From Hysterangium stoloniferum (lineage: Eukaryota > Basidiomycota > Agaricomycetes > Hysterangiales > Hysterangiaceae), in NCBI GenBank assembly GCA_015178975.1, contig WHVD01000013.1, positions 1,208,790-1,272,789 on the forward strand: DNA of 64,000 nucleotides, in the 5' to 3' direction. This document shows positions 22,345 to 33,330 of this stretch, piece by piece. The position numbers were made by a program, and so were the translations under genes. Below the pieces are notes generated by a model. It was not told where the DNA came from and made no database searches. It saw nothing but the letters and a program-made list of their open reading frames with translations. The first letter of the stretch is position 1. Each line of letters begins with the position of its first letter.

Positions 22345-23072
22345 CGCAGTGTTATACCCCAATCCCAGATATTCCGCGCAGTATTGTGAAATGATAGTAA
22401 ATTTCTCGCTGATAACAATCTGGTGATTATTATTTTTTGCAAATATGGAAAGCGTAAAAAAAACGAGCTTGCAGGTGGGAAGGGACAATTGACACATATA
22501 TTCAATCCAAGGCCCATGTTCGGAGGAGCAATTCTTCCGTTTGTAAGTGCCAAATATCCGGGAGGTATTTTTGCAGGTTCCTGATGATTCGCTGAAAGAA
22601 AAAGATCAACCTAATAACGAAGGCGATGATTTACTTGACGTCTGGGCCCATTTTACTACAAGTCAACCCCACACCCAATGCCAGGTTTCCCACTCTTAAT
22701 TCACTCTCACATTGTATGGATACATTATAATTGTTAAATTGAAATGCACTTCGATTCTTGTTTAATACTCCCCCTAACCGTTCGGTTATATTTCTATCAC
22801 AGATATCTATATCCTCCGAAGGGCCTCTAACTGGCTGTGACAATTATTGTGCCAAAATGTCTGTCCATTCAATACATCTTATGACTTATTAAAGTTTCAA
22901 TTAAAATGAAACTCAAGAAATAACTACCTAAGAGCCATATTAAGCCATGTGTCAAAGTACCTGAAGAGGCGCAGCTTATCGTAGATGTCTCACTTGGCTC
23001 GGATGACCACGAACGGTAACAGCTCATATAACCAGTGATATACAATGCAACTAATTCCACCCACCACTAGTC
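22345..23072 (-). repeat. 3' non-coding part of zinc-finger unit (spacer, reverse copy)
   Basis: Matches right arm 41206-41945 in the same orientation, and 29532-30250 in reverse. It contains a run of eight A in cgtaaaaaaaacgagctt and the sequence gttataccccaatcccag. No gene found. Confidence 0.65.
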
Positions 23073-24040
23073 CTACTGATTAACCAGCCAAATCAGCTTG
23101 TAGTCTCGGGAAGTGAAATGTTTACGGTCTACGGCCTGCCAGAAGGCATGGTGACTGAGGTAAGTGGAAACCTGCTCCTCCATTTGCTTTAACTCTACCC
23201 CACCATCCTGTCCCTTTTCCTCCACGGAACCTTTGATGAAAAGCTTCTCGTGGAGGTCTAGGTGATTCTGTAAAGCGTTCTTTGTAGGAAAGACATCAAC
23301 CCTTGACGAATTCAGACACCCCTTCAAGGGACAGGTATACAAGGCAGCCAGCAGGATATCCCGCCTCTAGGTTGTATTTACAATCGAGTGGTTGGGTGCT
23401 TCATGTGGATGCATGAGGGCGACTTTCAAGTCGCTAAAGGCATGGACCCTAAGCCAATGGTTCACCAGCGGGTTTTGGGTGGTCAGAATGTCCCGACACA
23501 GCTTGCACTCCCTCTGGTCTGCCTGTGGATCAGCGGCGGTAATGAAGGTCACAAAGTCGGCGATGTCGGTTTTTTTCCACAATGGCGTAGGAAATACTGC
23601 GTTCGCTGCGGCGGCCTGGAGGAGCGATACCCTCACCGTGAAAGCACGGTGGATCGGGGTAGTGGGGTTCCTCTCCGGTTGAGGCTCGGTTGGGTGTGTG
23701 GGTGGGATAAATGGGCGCCATTTAAGCGTGGTCATAGTTGAGGATACCTCCTCCGGCTCCCTCGCATCTCCCTCGCCATCTCCGTACATGGATCACGTTC
23801 CGTGGTGCCGCAGTTCGACGACATGGATCTGGCATGTTCTGAGTTATTATGTTTGGGGGAGCTGGGGTAGAGACATGAATTTGATAATAAACTTGTTAGC
23901 CAGTATATATTTATTTACGCAAACATAGGAATGTTTACCGTGTTAAGCTCTCCCCGTGTGCGAAAACATTTCCTTCGAAGGGCTCTTTGATACGCCCCAG
24001 AGTACACAACGTAGAGACCACAACGTCTGGCCTACCAGTG
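23073..24040 (-). pseudogene. C2H2 zinc-finger repeat gene, truncated spacer copy
   Basis: Reverse strand. Part of exon 5 (24040-23937) has a donor at 23936, followed by an intron with GGCTAACAA branch and CCCCAG acceptor. Exon 6 is 23861-23073. Exons 1-4 are lost at 24040, where copia sequence begins. Exon 6 has one in-frame TAG at 23369-23367, where the other copies have CAG (NTTQRRD), a C-to-T change. Finger 1 (CKLCRDIL...HWLRVH) and finger 2 (CPLKGC...HLDLH) are otherwise kept. Confidence 0.8.
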
Positions 24041-24197
24041 TGCCTTATTGCTTCCAATGTCATCTCTGCTTGTTTATCCACTAGAAAATGTCCTTCAGTG
24101 TACCCAGACATACCATCAACTACTGCCATCATATATGATTTACCGCGGACTGATGTCACTCGTGACGGCCCCCACAGATCGATGTACAGGTGCTCTC

Positions 24198-24482
24198 TGT
24201 AAGCCTGGCGCCCCAGTCTTACGCTTTCACTCATTGTTCCCGTTATGTGTTCGCTCTTTGTTATGCGTTCACTCTTTGTTATGTGTTCCCTTTGTTCTTT
24301 GTTTCCTTTGTTCCCCTCTTTTGTTCTATTGCCACATTACCATGACTTATATAGCCCAGGATGTTTCCCTTCTCTCCAGACACCGTAGCTATACTTCCTG
24401 TATCCAGTCCTGTTCCAGACTATACACTGTGGTCCTGTCAACTCGTGTGACCGCCAGTGATCCCATTGACAACGGGATTCCA
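24198..24482 (-). mobile_element. Solo LTR (285 bp) nested in the second copia
   Basis: Reverse strand TGGAATCCCG...GGCTTACA, flanked by the perfect 5-bp duplication ctctc (24193-24197 and 24483-24487). It separates the pre-integrase segment (ending near GEW) from the integrase core (EHLYIDLWG). It belongs to the same family as 21241-21516. Confidence 0.92.
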
Positions 24483-24833
24483 CTCTCCAACCTCCCTCTT
24501 GCGATTGTCGTTGGTTAGGAAGGGCCATCTGGTGTGTTTGCCCATGATGCAGTCTTTGCATTTCCCTGGGTTTTGGTGAGTGGTGGTAATGTCTAGTCCA
24601 TCAACGGCATTGTATTTATCTATTTGTTCAATAGTTGTATATGTGACGTGGCCTAACCGTCTATGCCAAGTGTCGATGTCAGTTGGTTTGACATGTGATC
24701 GTGTTGCGTATACTGCCACTACATTCTTTTTCCCTAGTGCATCGCTTATCCCAACACTTGGCAATTTAGCAGTTTGGCCATCAGTTTCAGAACTTGATGA
24801 GAGTAAGTCAATCTCATACATTGTTCCTGCTCC

Positions 24834-26104
24834 TCATCCCTGCATGAAATGCCAGTTATTCTTGTCAATGAAAATTACCTCTCCTCCCCCAAAAACGGAG
24901 TAGCATCCTGCTTTGTCAAGTCTGCCGATGGAGATTAGGTTATGTGTCAGATCTGGGGTGTGTAAGGCCTTTTCAAAATCTATATCGATCGTGTTTCCAT
25001 TGAACCTGATTTTCTTCCTTACAGTTCCAATTCCTCTTATGTCGAAGTCTCCTCCTGCAGTGGCTGTCATGCCGCGTTTTCCGACGAAGGGTTCATTTGT
25101 GGAAAAATCATTGATGTTCACAAAACAGTGGTCGCTTGCTGCGGAATCAGCATATGTGATTATTTGAGATTCAATAGGCGGGGAAATCTTGGTCATAAGT
25201 GCGTAAAAATTGTCTCTCAGTGTATCATTGGCTGATTCTGTGGGGACGATTGTTATGTTAGCATTGGTTTGATTCGGTGCGACTGCCACATTGCTTGTGG
25301 TTCCTCGTTGGTTGGCATTCCCCTTCTTCTTCCACCAATCAGGGTACTGGCCCTCCATTCCCCCTTTTGGCTTAAAACACTTGTCGTGTGCCCAACCCGT
25401 TTGCAAACTGGGTTTGAGCAAACCAACGTGCTTCATGTTTTTGTTGTGAGGGCCTGGGCCATTTGAGGTGTTGCTTTTCTGTGATGTGCCAGTGTTGCAT
25501 CGTGCATGGTGAGTCTTGCGATGACAGCTGCTGATGTTTTCTGCTCATATAATGTGCTGATATAGATGGACCATTCACTAGGCATTGAGCCAAGGATAAT
25601 AGTGCGAAATTTGGAGCCGTCAATGTTGCTGCCTTGTCCAGTTGCCTTTTCCCAAGCTTCTCGAAGGGCGGCGAAGTGTGCGTGTAGATCTGCACCATTG
25701 GTATGTTGTATGGAACGTGAGGTATTTTCAGCATTTAGGTGGCCTATGTCAGAAACAGCATTGTATATGGTGGTGAGTGCGGTCCATGCCTCTGAGGCTG
25801 TTTGTGTTGACCTGATACCAAAACCGAGAGGATTTTTAACGTTTAAGGTAATTATACTCTGGGCATATGCGTCACACTGTGTCCATTCATCTAGTGTTGG
25901 TGTCATCGAGCCCCAGTAGCTTGTTGCTGTCTGTGGTTGGGTAGCTGAGGAGGACATCTGGGGTTTCGTTATTGTGCCATTCATGTATCCATATACACCT
26001 CGTGCATTTGCAGCAGACAGGATGGTCTCCTTCCAGGTGTACCATTTACTCCCATCGAAACGTTCATCAGTGGGAAGTTGGAAAAGGGATGGTTGTGTAG
26101 ACAT
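24834..26104 (-). pseudogene. copia gag and protease (second copia)
   Basis: Gag is an open 223-codon frame (26104-25433) starting MSTQPSLFQLP, with the copia-gag traits FDGSKWYTWKE, LHAHFAALREAWE and ILGSMPSEW. The next frame (25436-24834) overlaps by a few bases in another phase. It carries a protease-like YADSAASDHCF, then LHTPDLTHNLISIGRL, typical of the copia protease-to-integrase region. 24821-24438 gives the zinc segment HRRLGHV...CKDCIMGKHT. No classic CCHC knuckle is seen. The two frames may be joined by frameshifting or by one mutation. Confidence 0.85.
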
Positions 26105-26129
26105 AGTTGTTATTCAAAATATTTTGGGG

Positions 26130-26345
26130 TTTCAGTTTCAGTTCAGTTCAGTTCGGGTTTGGTTTGGTTTGAGTTCAATTCAGTTCAGGTTTAATTCAGT
26201 TTGGGTTTAATTCGGTTCAGATTTAATTCAGTTTGGGTTCAATTCAGTTTGGGTTCAATTCAGTTTGGGTTCAATTTGGTTTGGGTTCAATTCAGTTTGG
26301 GTTCAATTCGGTTCAGGTTTGGTTTGGTTTGGGTTTGATTCGGTT
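26130..26345. repeat. Minisatellite in the copia leader
   Basis: About 13 imperfect units of ~16 bp built from ttcaattcagtttggg and ttcggttcaggtttgg. It lies between gag and the primer-binding-like site of the second copia, in its untranslated leader. Almost no A or C runs interrupt the G/T-rich pattern. Confidence 0.9.
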
Positions 26346-26374
26346 TCTAGTAACTTGGGATGGGGCCCATAACT

Positions 26375-26638
26375 TGTTACAAATAGTATAACTTAGTTTG
26401 AGGAGTAGTAAGAATCCACTAAGGAATACATAGTTTTGTGAGGTTCGTATTTAAGTACAAGAAGACGGTAGCAAGGATCATGGGTCATGTGGTCATATAA
26501 TACCGGACAATAGAACAATTAGCCTACAATGTGAACAAAAAGAATAGTGAGACAAAAGTCCCGATAGAGATGTACAATAATCCACGGGGTTCCGTGCCCC
26601 TTTCAACTTTATAGGTACGCATTAGCCTAATTCCAACA
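26375..26638 (-). repeat. 5' LTR of the second copia
   Basis: 264 bp. On the reverse strand it starts TGTTGGAATTAGG and ends TTTGTAACA, directly followed by agttatgggcccc. The first copia and the gag-only element have similar primer-like sequences at this point. Confidence 0.85.
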
Positions 26639-27660
26639 AGTCCAGTTGGAAAGCAACTTAAGACCATTCAAGCTATGAGTCACACTCACAGTCACACTCA
26701 CTCAATCACATAGAATTCACAAGAGTATATAATTGTATAATTATAAATAATTAATGAACTTTAATCTTAAAATAGGTTTCTCTGATTTAGATCACATACC
26801 TTAATAGATACTTAAAATTGTTCATACAGAGTAGTGTGGGGGGGAGGCTTGTAACTATTAATGAAGATAATCAATAAATATTAGTATTACAAAACATACA
26901 GCATACTCACTAATACACTGCATTGAGCTACACATCATCCATTCTTGAAACACTACAATTCATCTCACTGTCATCCATTTGAGCCTGAATGTCAGAGTTA
27001 GAGTCAGAGTCCTGCACATTGTTGTCATTCACAAAATGTCCATTGTCCAAATGGCTATCTGGGTAACCTTGATCAAATACATTATATCCTGCATACCCAT
27101 CTCTATGTGTCCTTCCGCAAGTTTGAGATTGGGCGCTGTGATTGCTAAAGGACCAAGGTGGGTTAGTGTACATCATGAAGTTATTATGTTATTATAAAGT
27201 GTAATTTACTCACACTTCAGCCTTTCCTGATGGTCTTGAAGAAAATTGGCGGCATTGTGACATATATGCGCAGTAGTAATCCTAGAAGTTACAAAACATC
27301 AATTTGGCCCAACCCTAGATACAGAGACCTTTGAAGAGAGCCCGGCCCATGAAATGATTGGAAAGCAAAGCCCAGGAATGAAATGGCGGCAGAGGCACAG
27401 TGCGGGGAAACGCATTATGTCAGATATGTAGCAGTGTTTGTGATTCAGTCACATGTAGAACATTGCAAGTGAAGGGTGTGTTTTGATCTGACTCGTCTAG
27501 CTGCCGGGAAGTGCAAGACCATCCAGCAGGCTGCGGCAAAATAGCTTATGCATTCTAATTAGGTCAGAACTCAGCGGCAAGCTAATTAGGTTGCAAATAG
27601 AAGATACACAAGTGAATTGCCGAACCTTGGCTGACACGAAGAAAGGCTGAGATTGGAAAT
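26639..27660. other. Region upstream of the intact zinc-finger gene
   Basis: Mostly AT-rich with no certain gene. A possible reverse-strand exon pair (27260-27214 and 27144-26990) is joined by a GT-AG intron (27213-27145) and reads HNAANFLQDHQERLK before the splice; no family is recognised. From about 27470 the sequence matches arm positions 1160-1250 and 2297-2352 (gctgccgggaagtg, gcaagctaattagg). It is therefore 5' repeat-unit sequence and probably the promoter of the next gene. Confidence 0.4.
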
Positions 27661-29531
27661 ATGAATAATCAGAAAGAGTACAATGGAATTGACTGGTGTG
27701 GGAACTTCGCTTCAGGGAAGGTTCAAAACCACCTATCTGTTACCCTCACTTCACCCACATACGTCTCATGGACCTCTGGAGAATACTCGACCCCCAAACC
27801 CACCCTAGGAATGATGCCGAGTGTGTATTTTCCATTTGGCTTTTACTTTATTCAAGATCTGATCATTAACGGCACGCTTGATGGTGGCGCCAGGTCTTCA
27901 AGTGCTCCAAGTCGAAGGCACCCGAATGGAGTGGGGGATACAGGCAATCGGACGTGCGAGGCTTCATATCACATATTTTACAACCTTTTTAGCATGCTCA
28001 ATCAATTTTATTTGCAGATTGGAGGAGGAATGTGCAGTTTTGGGGGAGACATCCGGAAACAATTTTCCGATAATCCAGTCAAGAGACCGACGATTTGCTG
28101 TCGTCTCAGGGAGCGTGGGGACGTCCATCTTGAACGACTTGTCGTTACCCGCTTCGTTCACACGCGATCCCAGCGGGCCATTCCCGCCGCCCCACTTGAA
28201 TCAATTTGAGTACAGAAATAGGTAATATTGCAATCTTTCGGGAAAAAATCTATGTTTACTTGAAATATTTCTTTCCTGACATCCTTTTAGTTCTCGCTCA
28301 CAACTATCAGACAGGCATCATTCCACGGGAATGCCTGTGTACGCATACTCGGGGACACCGTCAGGTTTGTTTCGTGCTCATTACATTCAATTTCTGTTAA
28401 AAATTTGCAAAACGAAATGTATTAGAATTTGTAGACTACAGACATTTCGACCGTCAGCGCAGGTCCGCGAATTTTGAAGCGACGTAAGTTCTTTTCTTAC
28501 AATTAATTATGTTTATTGACGAGAATACAGCATACCCCATGAGTATCCTGGGGACAATTCCCACACTGGTATGCCAGAGGTTGTGGTCCCTACCTTGGGT
28601 ACTCCGGGGCGTATCAAAGACCCCTTCGAGGGAAATGTTTTCGCACACGGGGAGAGCTTAACACGGTATGCATTCCTATGTTTGCGAAATCAATATATCC
28701 TGGCTAACAAGTTTATTATCAAATTCATGTCTCTACCCCAGCTCCCCCGAACATAACCATGTAGAACACGCCAGATCCATGTCGTCGAACTGCGGCACCA
28801 TGGAACGTAATCCATGTACGGAGATAGCGAGGGAGCCGGAGGAGGTATCCTCGACTATGACCACGCTTAAATGGCGCCCATTTATCATACCCACATACCC
28901 AACCAAGCCTCAACCTAAGAGGAACCCCACTACCCCGAGCCACCATGCTTTCACGGTGAGGGTATCCCTCCTCCAGGCCGCCGCAGTGAACGCAGTATTT
29001 CCTACGCCATTGTGGAAAAAAACCGACATCGCCGACTTTGTGACCTTCATTACCGCCGCTGATCCACAGGCAGACCAGAGGGAGTGCAAGCTGTGTCAGA
29101 ACGTTCTGACCACCCAAAACTCACTGGTAGACCATTGGCTGAGGGTTCATGCCTTTGCCGACTTGAAAGTCGCGCTTCTGCATCCACATCAAGCACCCAA
29201 TAACTCAGTTGTAAATACAACCCAGAGGCGGGATATCCTTCTGGCCGCCTTGTACACCTGTCCCTTGAAGGGATGTGTGAGTTCGTCAATGGTTCGTGTC
29301 TTTCCTACAAGGACCGCTCTATTGAAGCACGTAGGCCTCCACTACAAGCCTCTCAAGGAAGCTTCCGGGGAGGAAAAAGGACGGGAGGCTGCGGTAGAGT
29401 TAAAGCAAATGGAGGAGCAGGTTTCCACTTACTTCATTCACCATGCCTTCTGGCAGGTTGTAGACTCTAAATATTTCACTTGCCGGGACTACAAGCTGAT
29501 TTGGCTGCTTAATCAGTATGGGGGGAATTAG
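27661..29531 (+). CDS. Intact six-exon C2H2 zinc-finger repeat gene (517 aa)
   Basis: Exons: 27661-27953, 28018-28221, 28291-28364, 28426-28483, 28531-28665, 28742-29531. All introns are GT-AG (47-76 nt), the last with a GGCTAACAA branch site, and all phases join into 518 codons including TAA. Residues 1-365 show no known domain: the start is MNNQKEYNG, the middle has GETSG and FTRDPSGPF, and PQPKRN is NLS-like. Finger 1 (370-391) is C-x2-C-x12-H-x4-H and finger 2 (428-454) is C-x4-C-x17-H-x3-H. The tail is charged and ends LIWLLNQYGGN. Four other copies in the window are broken. It is probably a nuclear nucleic-acid-binding protein carried by a repeat; no transposase signature is seen. An accessory transposon protein or an amplified host regulator are both possible. 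Confidence 0.85.
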
Positions 29532-31300
29532 TTGCATCGTACATCACTTGTTATATGAACTGTTACCCTGCGTGGTTATCCGAGCCAAGTGAGACATCTA
29601 CGATAAGCTGCGCCTCTTCAGGTACTTTGACACATGGCTTAATTTGGCTCTTAGGTAGTTATTTCTTGAGTGTCATTTTTAATTGGAACTTTAACATGTC
29701 AAAAGATGTGTAGAATGTACAGACATTCTGGCACAATAATTAGCACAGCCAGTTAGAGGCCCTTCGGAGGATATAGATATCTGTGATAGAAATATAACCG
29801 AACGGTTAGGGGAAGTATTAAACAAGAACCGAAGTGCATTTCAATTTAACAATTATAAGAGTGAATTAAGAGTGGGAAACCTGGCATTCGGTGTGGGGTT
29901 GACTTGTAGTATGAAATGGGCCCACCGTCGGTCCAAACGTCAAGTAAATCATCGTCTTCGTTATTAGGTTGATCTTTTTCCTTCAGCGAATCATCAGGAA
30001 CCTGCAAAAATACCTCCCGGATATTTCCCGCTTACAAACGGAAGAATTTCTCCTCCGAACATGGGCCTAGCATTGTTTGTGTCAATTGTCCCTTCCCGCC
30101 TGCAAGCTCGTTTTTTTTACGCTTTCCATATTTACAAACAATAATAATGACCAGATTGTTATCAGCGAGAAATTTGGTATCATTTCATACTACTGTGCGG
30201 AATATCTGGGATTGGGGTATAATACTGCCTACCATAGCATTGCCTTGAGCGCAAAGATACACCCTTTTAAATAGATTTTTATTTGACAGCCCCTGTCCTT
30301 CATGACCTGTAGGAAGCACATGTCAATTTTTGCCTCGGCTGTTATCTATTTTCCTAAAATTATCAAGATATCGCCACGGAAGGATAGTAATGCCATTCCG
30401 TATCCTCAATCGTGGCGATGCTGGAGCCAATGACTATGAGACAAGGGCCTTCTGTCACATGGGTGTGAGTACAAAGCAAGCCAGAACAAAGCTAGACAGA
30501 AGGTAGACCATCAGGCATGTACTAATGACATCAGAGAAGGGAATAACTTCGAGACCTAACTTTGAAGCGTGGACCTGAGAAACCACGTGGATGTCGGTCT
30601 TTTCATGGGAAATACCGCTCCATAGCGCTACGAAAGCAGGTGGTTTCAAAATATATTCTTTTTAGGAAGCTTCGGATAATACTTGGTGATTAATGGAAGC
30701 AGAGCTTCCAGTGAGAAACGAGTCCCGAGTCAGAGTCTAAAATCCGTTCAGTTGCAGAGGCGGGGGGCGGCTCGAATTCGAATTCAACAAAACAATGCCA
30801 TCCCACACCACTTCTGAGAACACATAGCTACGACATACAACGAGGTAGGTGTGAAGCGGGCAAATAGCACATGGAAGCCACAATGCAAGGACGGTTGCGA
30901 AAGACGCGGATGACCCCATCAGGAAAATCTGAGATCTCCTGTTTTTACTTATTAGACTAGAACTAAATGAAGGACATTAAGTTCCGTACGCACATTGTTT
31001 CTCCTCAGCCGGATGGCAGGATAAGTAGCGATGTCATTCTAAGAGAAAAAGGAAAAACCATTAGTAACGAGTAAGTAGTTAAGGACTTCAGTTTAATTCC
31101 TGGATTTCATATAAGTGAAGAAAGTTCCTAAGTACGGAATATGGCGCGAGTTGGCGATCTGGTAATCTTTCAGCTTGGGGGCGGGCGCTGGGTCCCGGCT
31201 GCGTTTGTATGTCGCCTAGCTGATGAGCGAACAGGGGCGGCTGTTTAGGAGAAGGATTCCCAGAGCTTATGAGGTGGGGCGAGATGCAGGTAAGAAGCTC
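29532..31300 (+). repeat. 3' part of the zinc-finger unit (spacer, forward copy)
   Basis: Matches the 4680-5700 region of the left arm and, in reverse, 40180-41945 of the right arm, including the segment missing from the left arm. It ends near 31270 shortly after the tgcgtttgtatgtcgcc motif. Short frames such as 30077-30274 are not conserved as coding sequence. No gene supported. Confidence 0.65.
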
Positions 31301-33049
31301 GATGTGTGTGAGGTGGGTTTATTGTGTATATTAAACATCGCGAATTGGTGAAGGAGGATGAACGACTGTCCACAAGTGAGGGTTGGATTGGATAATGGTA
31401 TCCAACGTGCCTCGTGCCTCTTCTACGTTGGATACACCCATGTCCGTCGCGTCGCCTTCCCTACGCCGTTACTACCGTCAACGTCATCCTTGCTGAGAAT
31501 AGAAGGCCATCTCATTGAGATTGGCATTAACGTCAAGATCAAGGTTGCGTCACAAGAAAGAAACGAAGATGCGGTGTACTTGGCTGGGTCGAACATGGAA
31601 TGAGAGTGGCTGCTTGGGCTAGATATCCGCCAGTAGGTGCCAGGTGAGAACCTAACGCGTACACAGAAGATATAGGATGGCAGGTATTCGTGACGAACGA
31701 TAGGTAGATGTCACACTGTGAGGTCCACTAATGACGATGATATTGGTTCAAACGTGTTTCTTCCAATTTGATGTGCTCGTTTGTCGCACAGTAATCTGGT
31801 CTTTCCTACGCTTTCACTACAGTCGGAGTCATCCCTACCATCACTATTGCTTCCGCTCTCGCTGTCGGATGAATCCAGTGCGCTATAGCCGGTGTACAGG
31901 ATAAAGGTGGACATGTGGTTCAACTCATGGCCTCGAAACGTTCAAATGGGCAACTGAAAACCGGACATAGTCTCGGCGAGAACGGAGGAGCATGTTACTA
32001 GGATGTACAATGTCAAAAATAAGCTGATGGTCTAACGAAGAAACAAAGACACGACATACTTAAATATGTTCCCAGACCATTACCCGCTACGCATGGCCCT
32101 GTTGCAGAGATAGACGCTCGTCCATCGGTGTCCGCGACCCGGCGGAAAGCGCGATCATGTTGGATCGAGGAGTGTGAGGGTGTCTGGCATGAGAATAAAG
32201 AATCGGAGAGGGGCGGGCAGTTGGATCAGGGGGTGGCGTGTGGGTTCAAGTGTGGGCTACATCGGAATTATGTTTGTTTGGCGACAACGTCTGAGGGAGA
32301 GATGGTCTCTGCAGCGGTAGTTTCGTCTTGGCTCTGAGTCAGAAGCGTGGCGCCAGTGTCTTCACAAAATTGAAGGACTGTGTTGGGTTAAGCATCTGAG
32401 GAGCCAGGTGGAACTTTCCATCCAGAGCTGTCACAACAGCTTTGCTTCCTTAGGCACTCTCTGGATATACAAGCGTTCATGAAGATATCCACCTGACAGA
32501 AGTCAAGAGAAAAGCTGCCTGCCCTGGTATTTAAGTTCCCAAACGTCTGTCCTAGCGGATTGGTTTCAGTACCAAGCACGTAACGCTTTGTGAGTCTCCA
32601 TCGTTCATGTATAGAAAAACGTTGATCCAATAGCCTGCTCCTTAGCCTTAGGGATGTAGACGGAATCCTGGGTTGCCTGTATTAGAGGGAGATGCGCAAT
32701 GTTACGATAAAACATTAGTGAAATGAAGGATGGCCATCTAAGATATGCACTGACTAGCAAAAGGCGCCTTCTCACCTACTTGTCAATCCAAATCTAATAA
32801 ACTATTGATGGAGGAAGCTGGAGATACACCGTTTGTGACGAGACGTCAAGAATCAAGATACGAGACGCGAAGACAGGTTGTCAGGAGACTGCATCAGCTA
32901 TTCTCGAACATGCAGAGCAAAGGCCAGCGCCTATTATGTAAAAGGTTCCCACGAAACTATGTCAATGGAGAAAAAACAAAAGGGACGGAACAGCGAAACA
33001 TGATAATGTAGAAGACGTAGATAACAGGACACAATGAGAGTTGAAACAT
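31301..33049. other. Unassigned spacer sequence
   Basis: No gene I can support. Short frames at 31358-31603 (+), 31923-31711 (-) and 32128-32337 (+) lack motifs and conserved partners in the window. The reverse frame has a Ser/Asp run (SSDSESGSNSDG) like an acidic linker. A cluster of small exons cannot be excluded. Confidence 0.35.
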
Positions 33050-33330
33050 GATATACTATGAACAATACAACACATGTATAACCATGTCGTACTACTGAGT
33101 TGCTGCGATCTACTTGCTCTGTCAGACGGAGAGCGGTCTTCTCAACAGCACCGATTATTTCAGCACAAGGCGACTACTTTTCGGGTCAACGAATTAGATA
33201 GTGATTTCACCATAGCAGGACCGACAGTGTGTCAGGATTGTGCGGTCATTTAACTTTTGGAAACCAAAAGTTGCATTATCCTTGCTCGGTACCAGCTCTT
33301 CCTGGCCTAAAATAGGCGTGTTCTTAAATC
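33050..33330. repeat. Paralogue of the gag-only element's target, empty
   Basis: Resembles arm sequence on both sides of the gag-only element (9123-9250 and 6640-6715) but joined without it: aattagatagtga, then ggaccgacagtgtgtcaggattg, then aacttttggaaaccaaaag. It is more diverged than the arms are from each other. Confidence 0.6.

Larger units (their letters stand above)
24041..26638 (-). mobile_element. 5' half of a second copia element
   Basis: The 5' LTR (26375-26638) is followed on the reverse strand by a primer-like agttatgggcccc, a minisatellite leader, gag, protease, the integrase zinc segment and the start of the integrase core (LYIDLWGPS...MAVVDG). It then ends abruptly at 24040 against zinc-finger exon 5. 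RT, RNase H and the 3' LTR are absent. A solo LTR (24198-24482) sits inside. It is a dead fragment. Confidence 0.85.

Noticed and set aside
26130-26345. Telomere-like G/T repeats
   Set aside because: The unit is ~16 bp with ttcaattc, not TTAGGG-type, and it lies in a copia leader.
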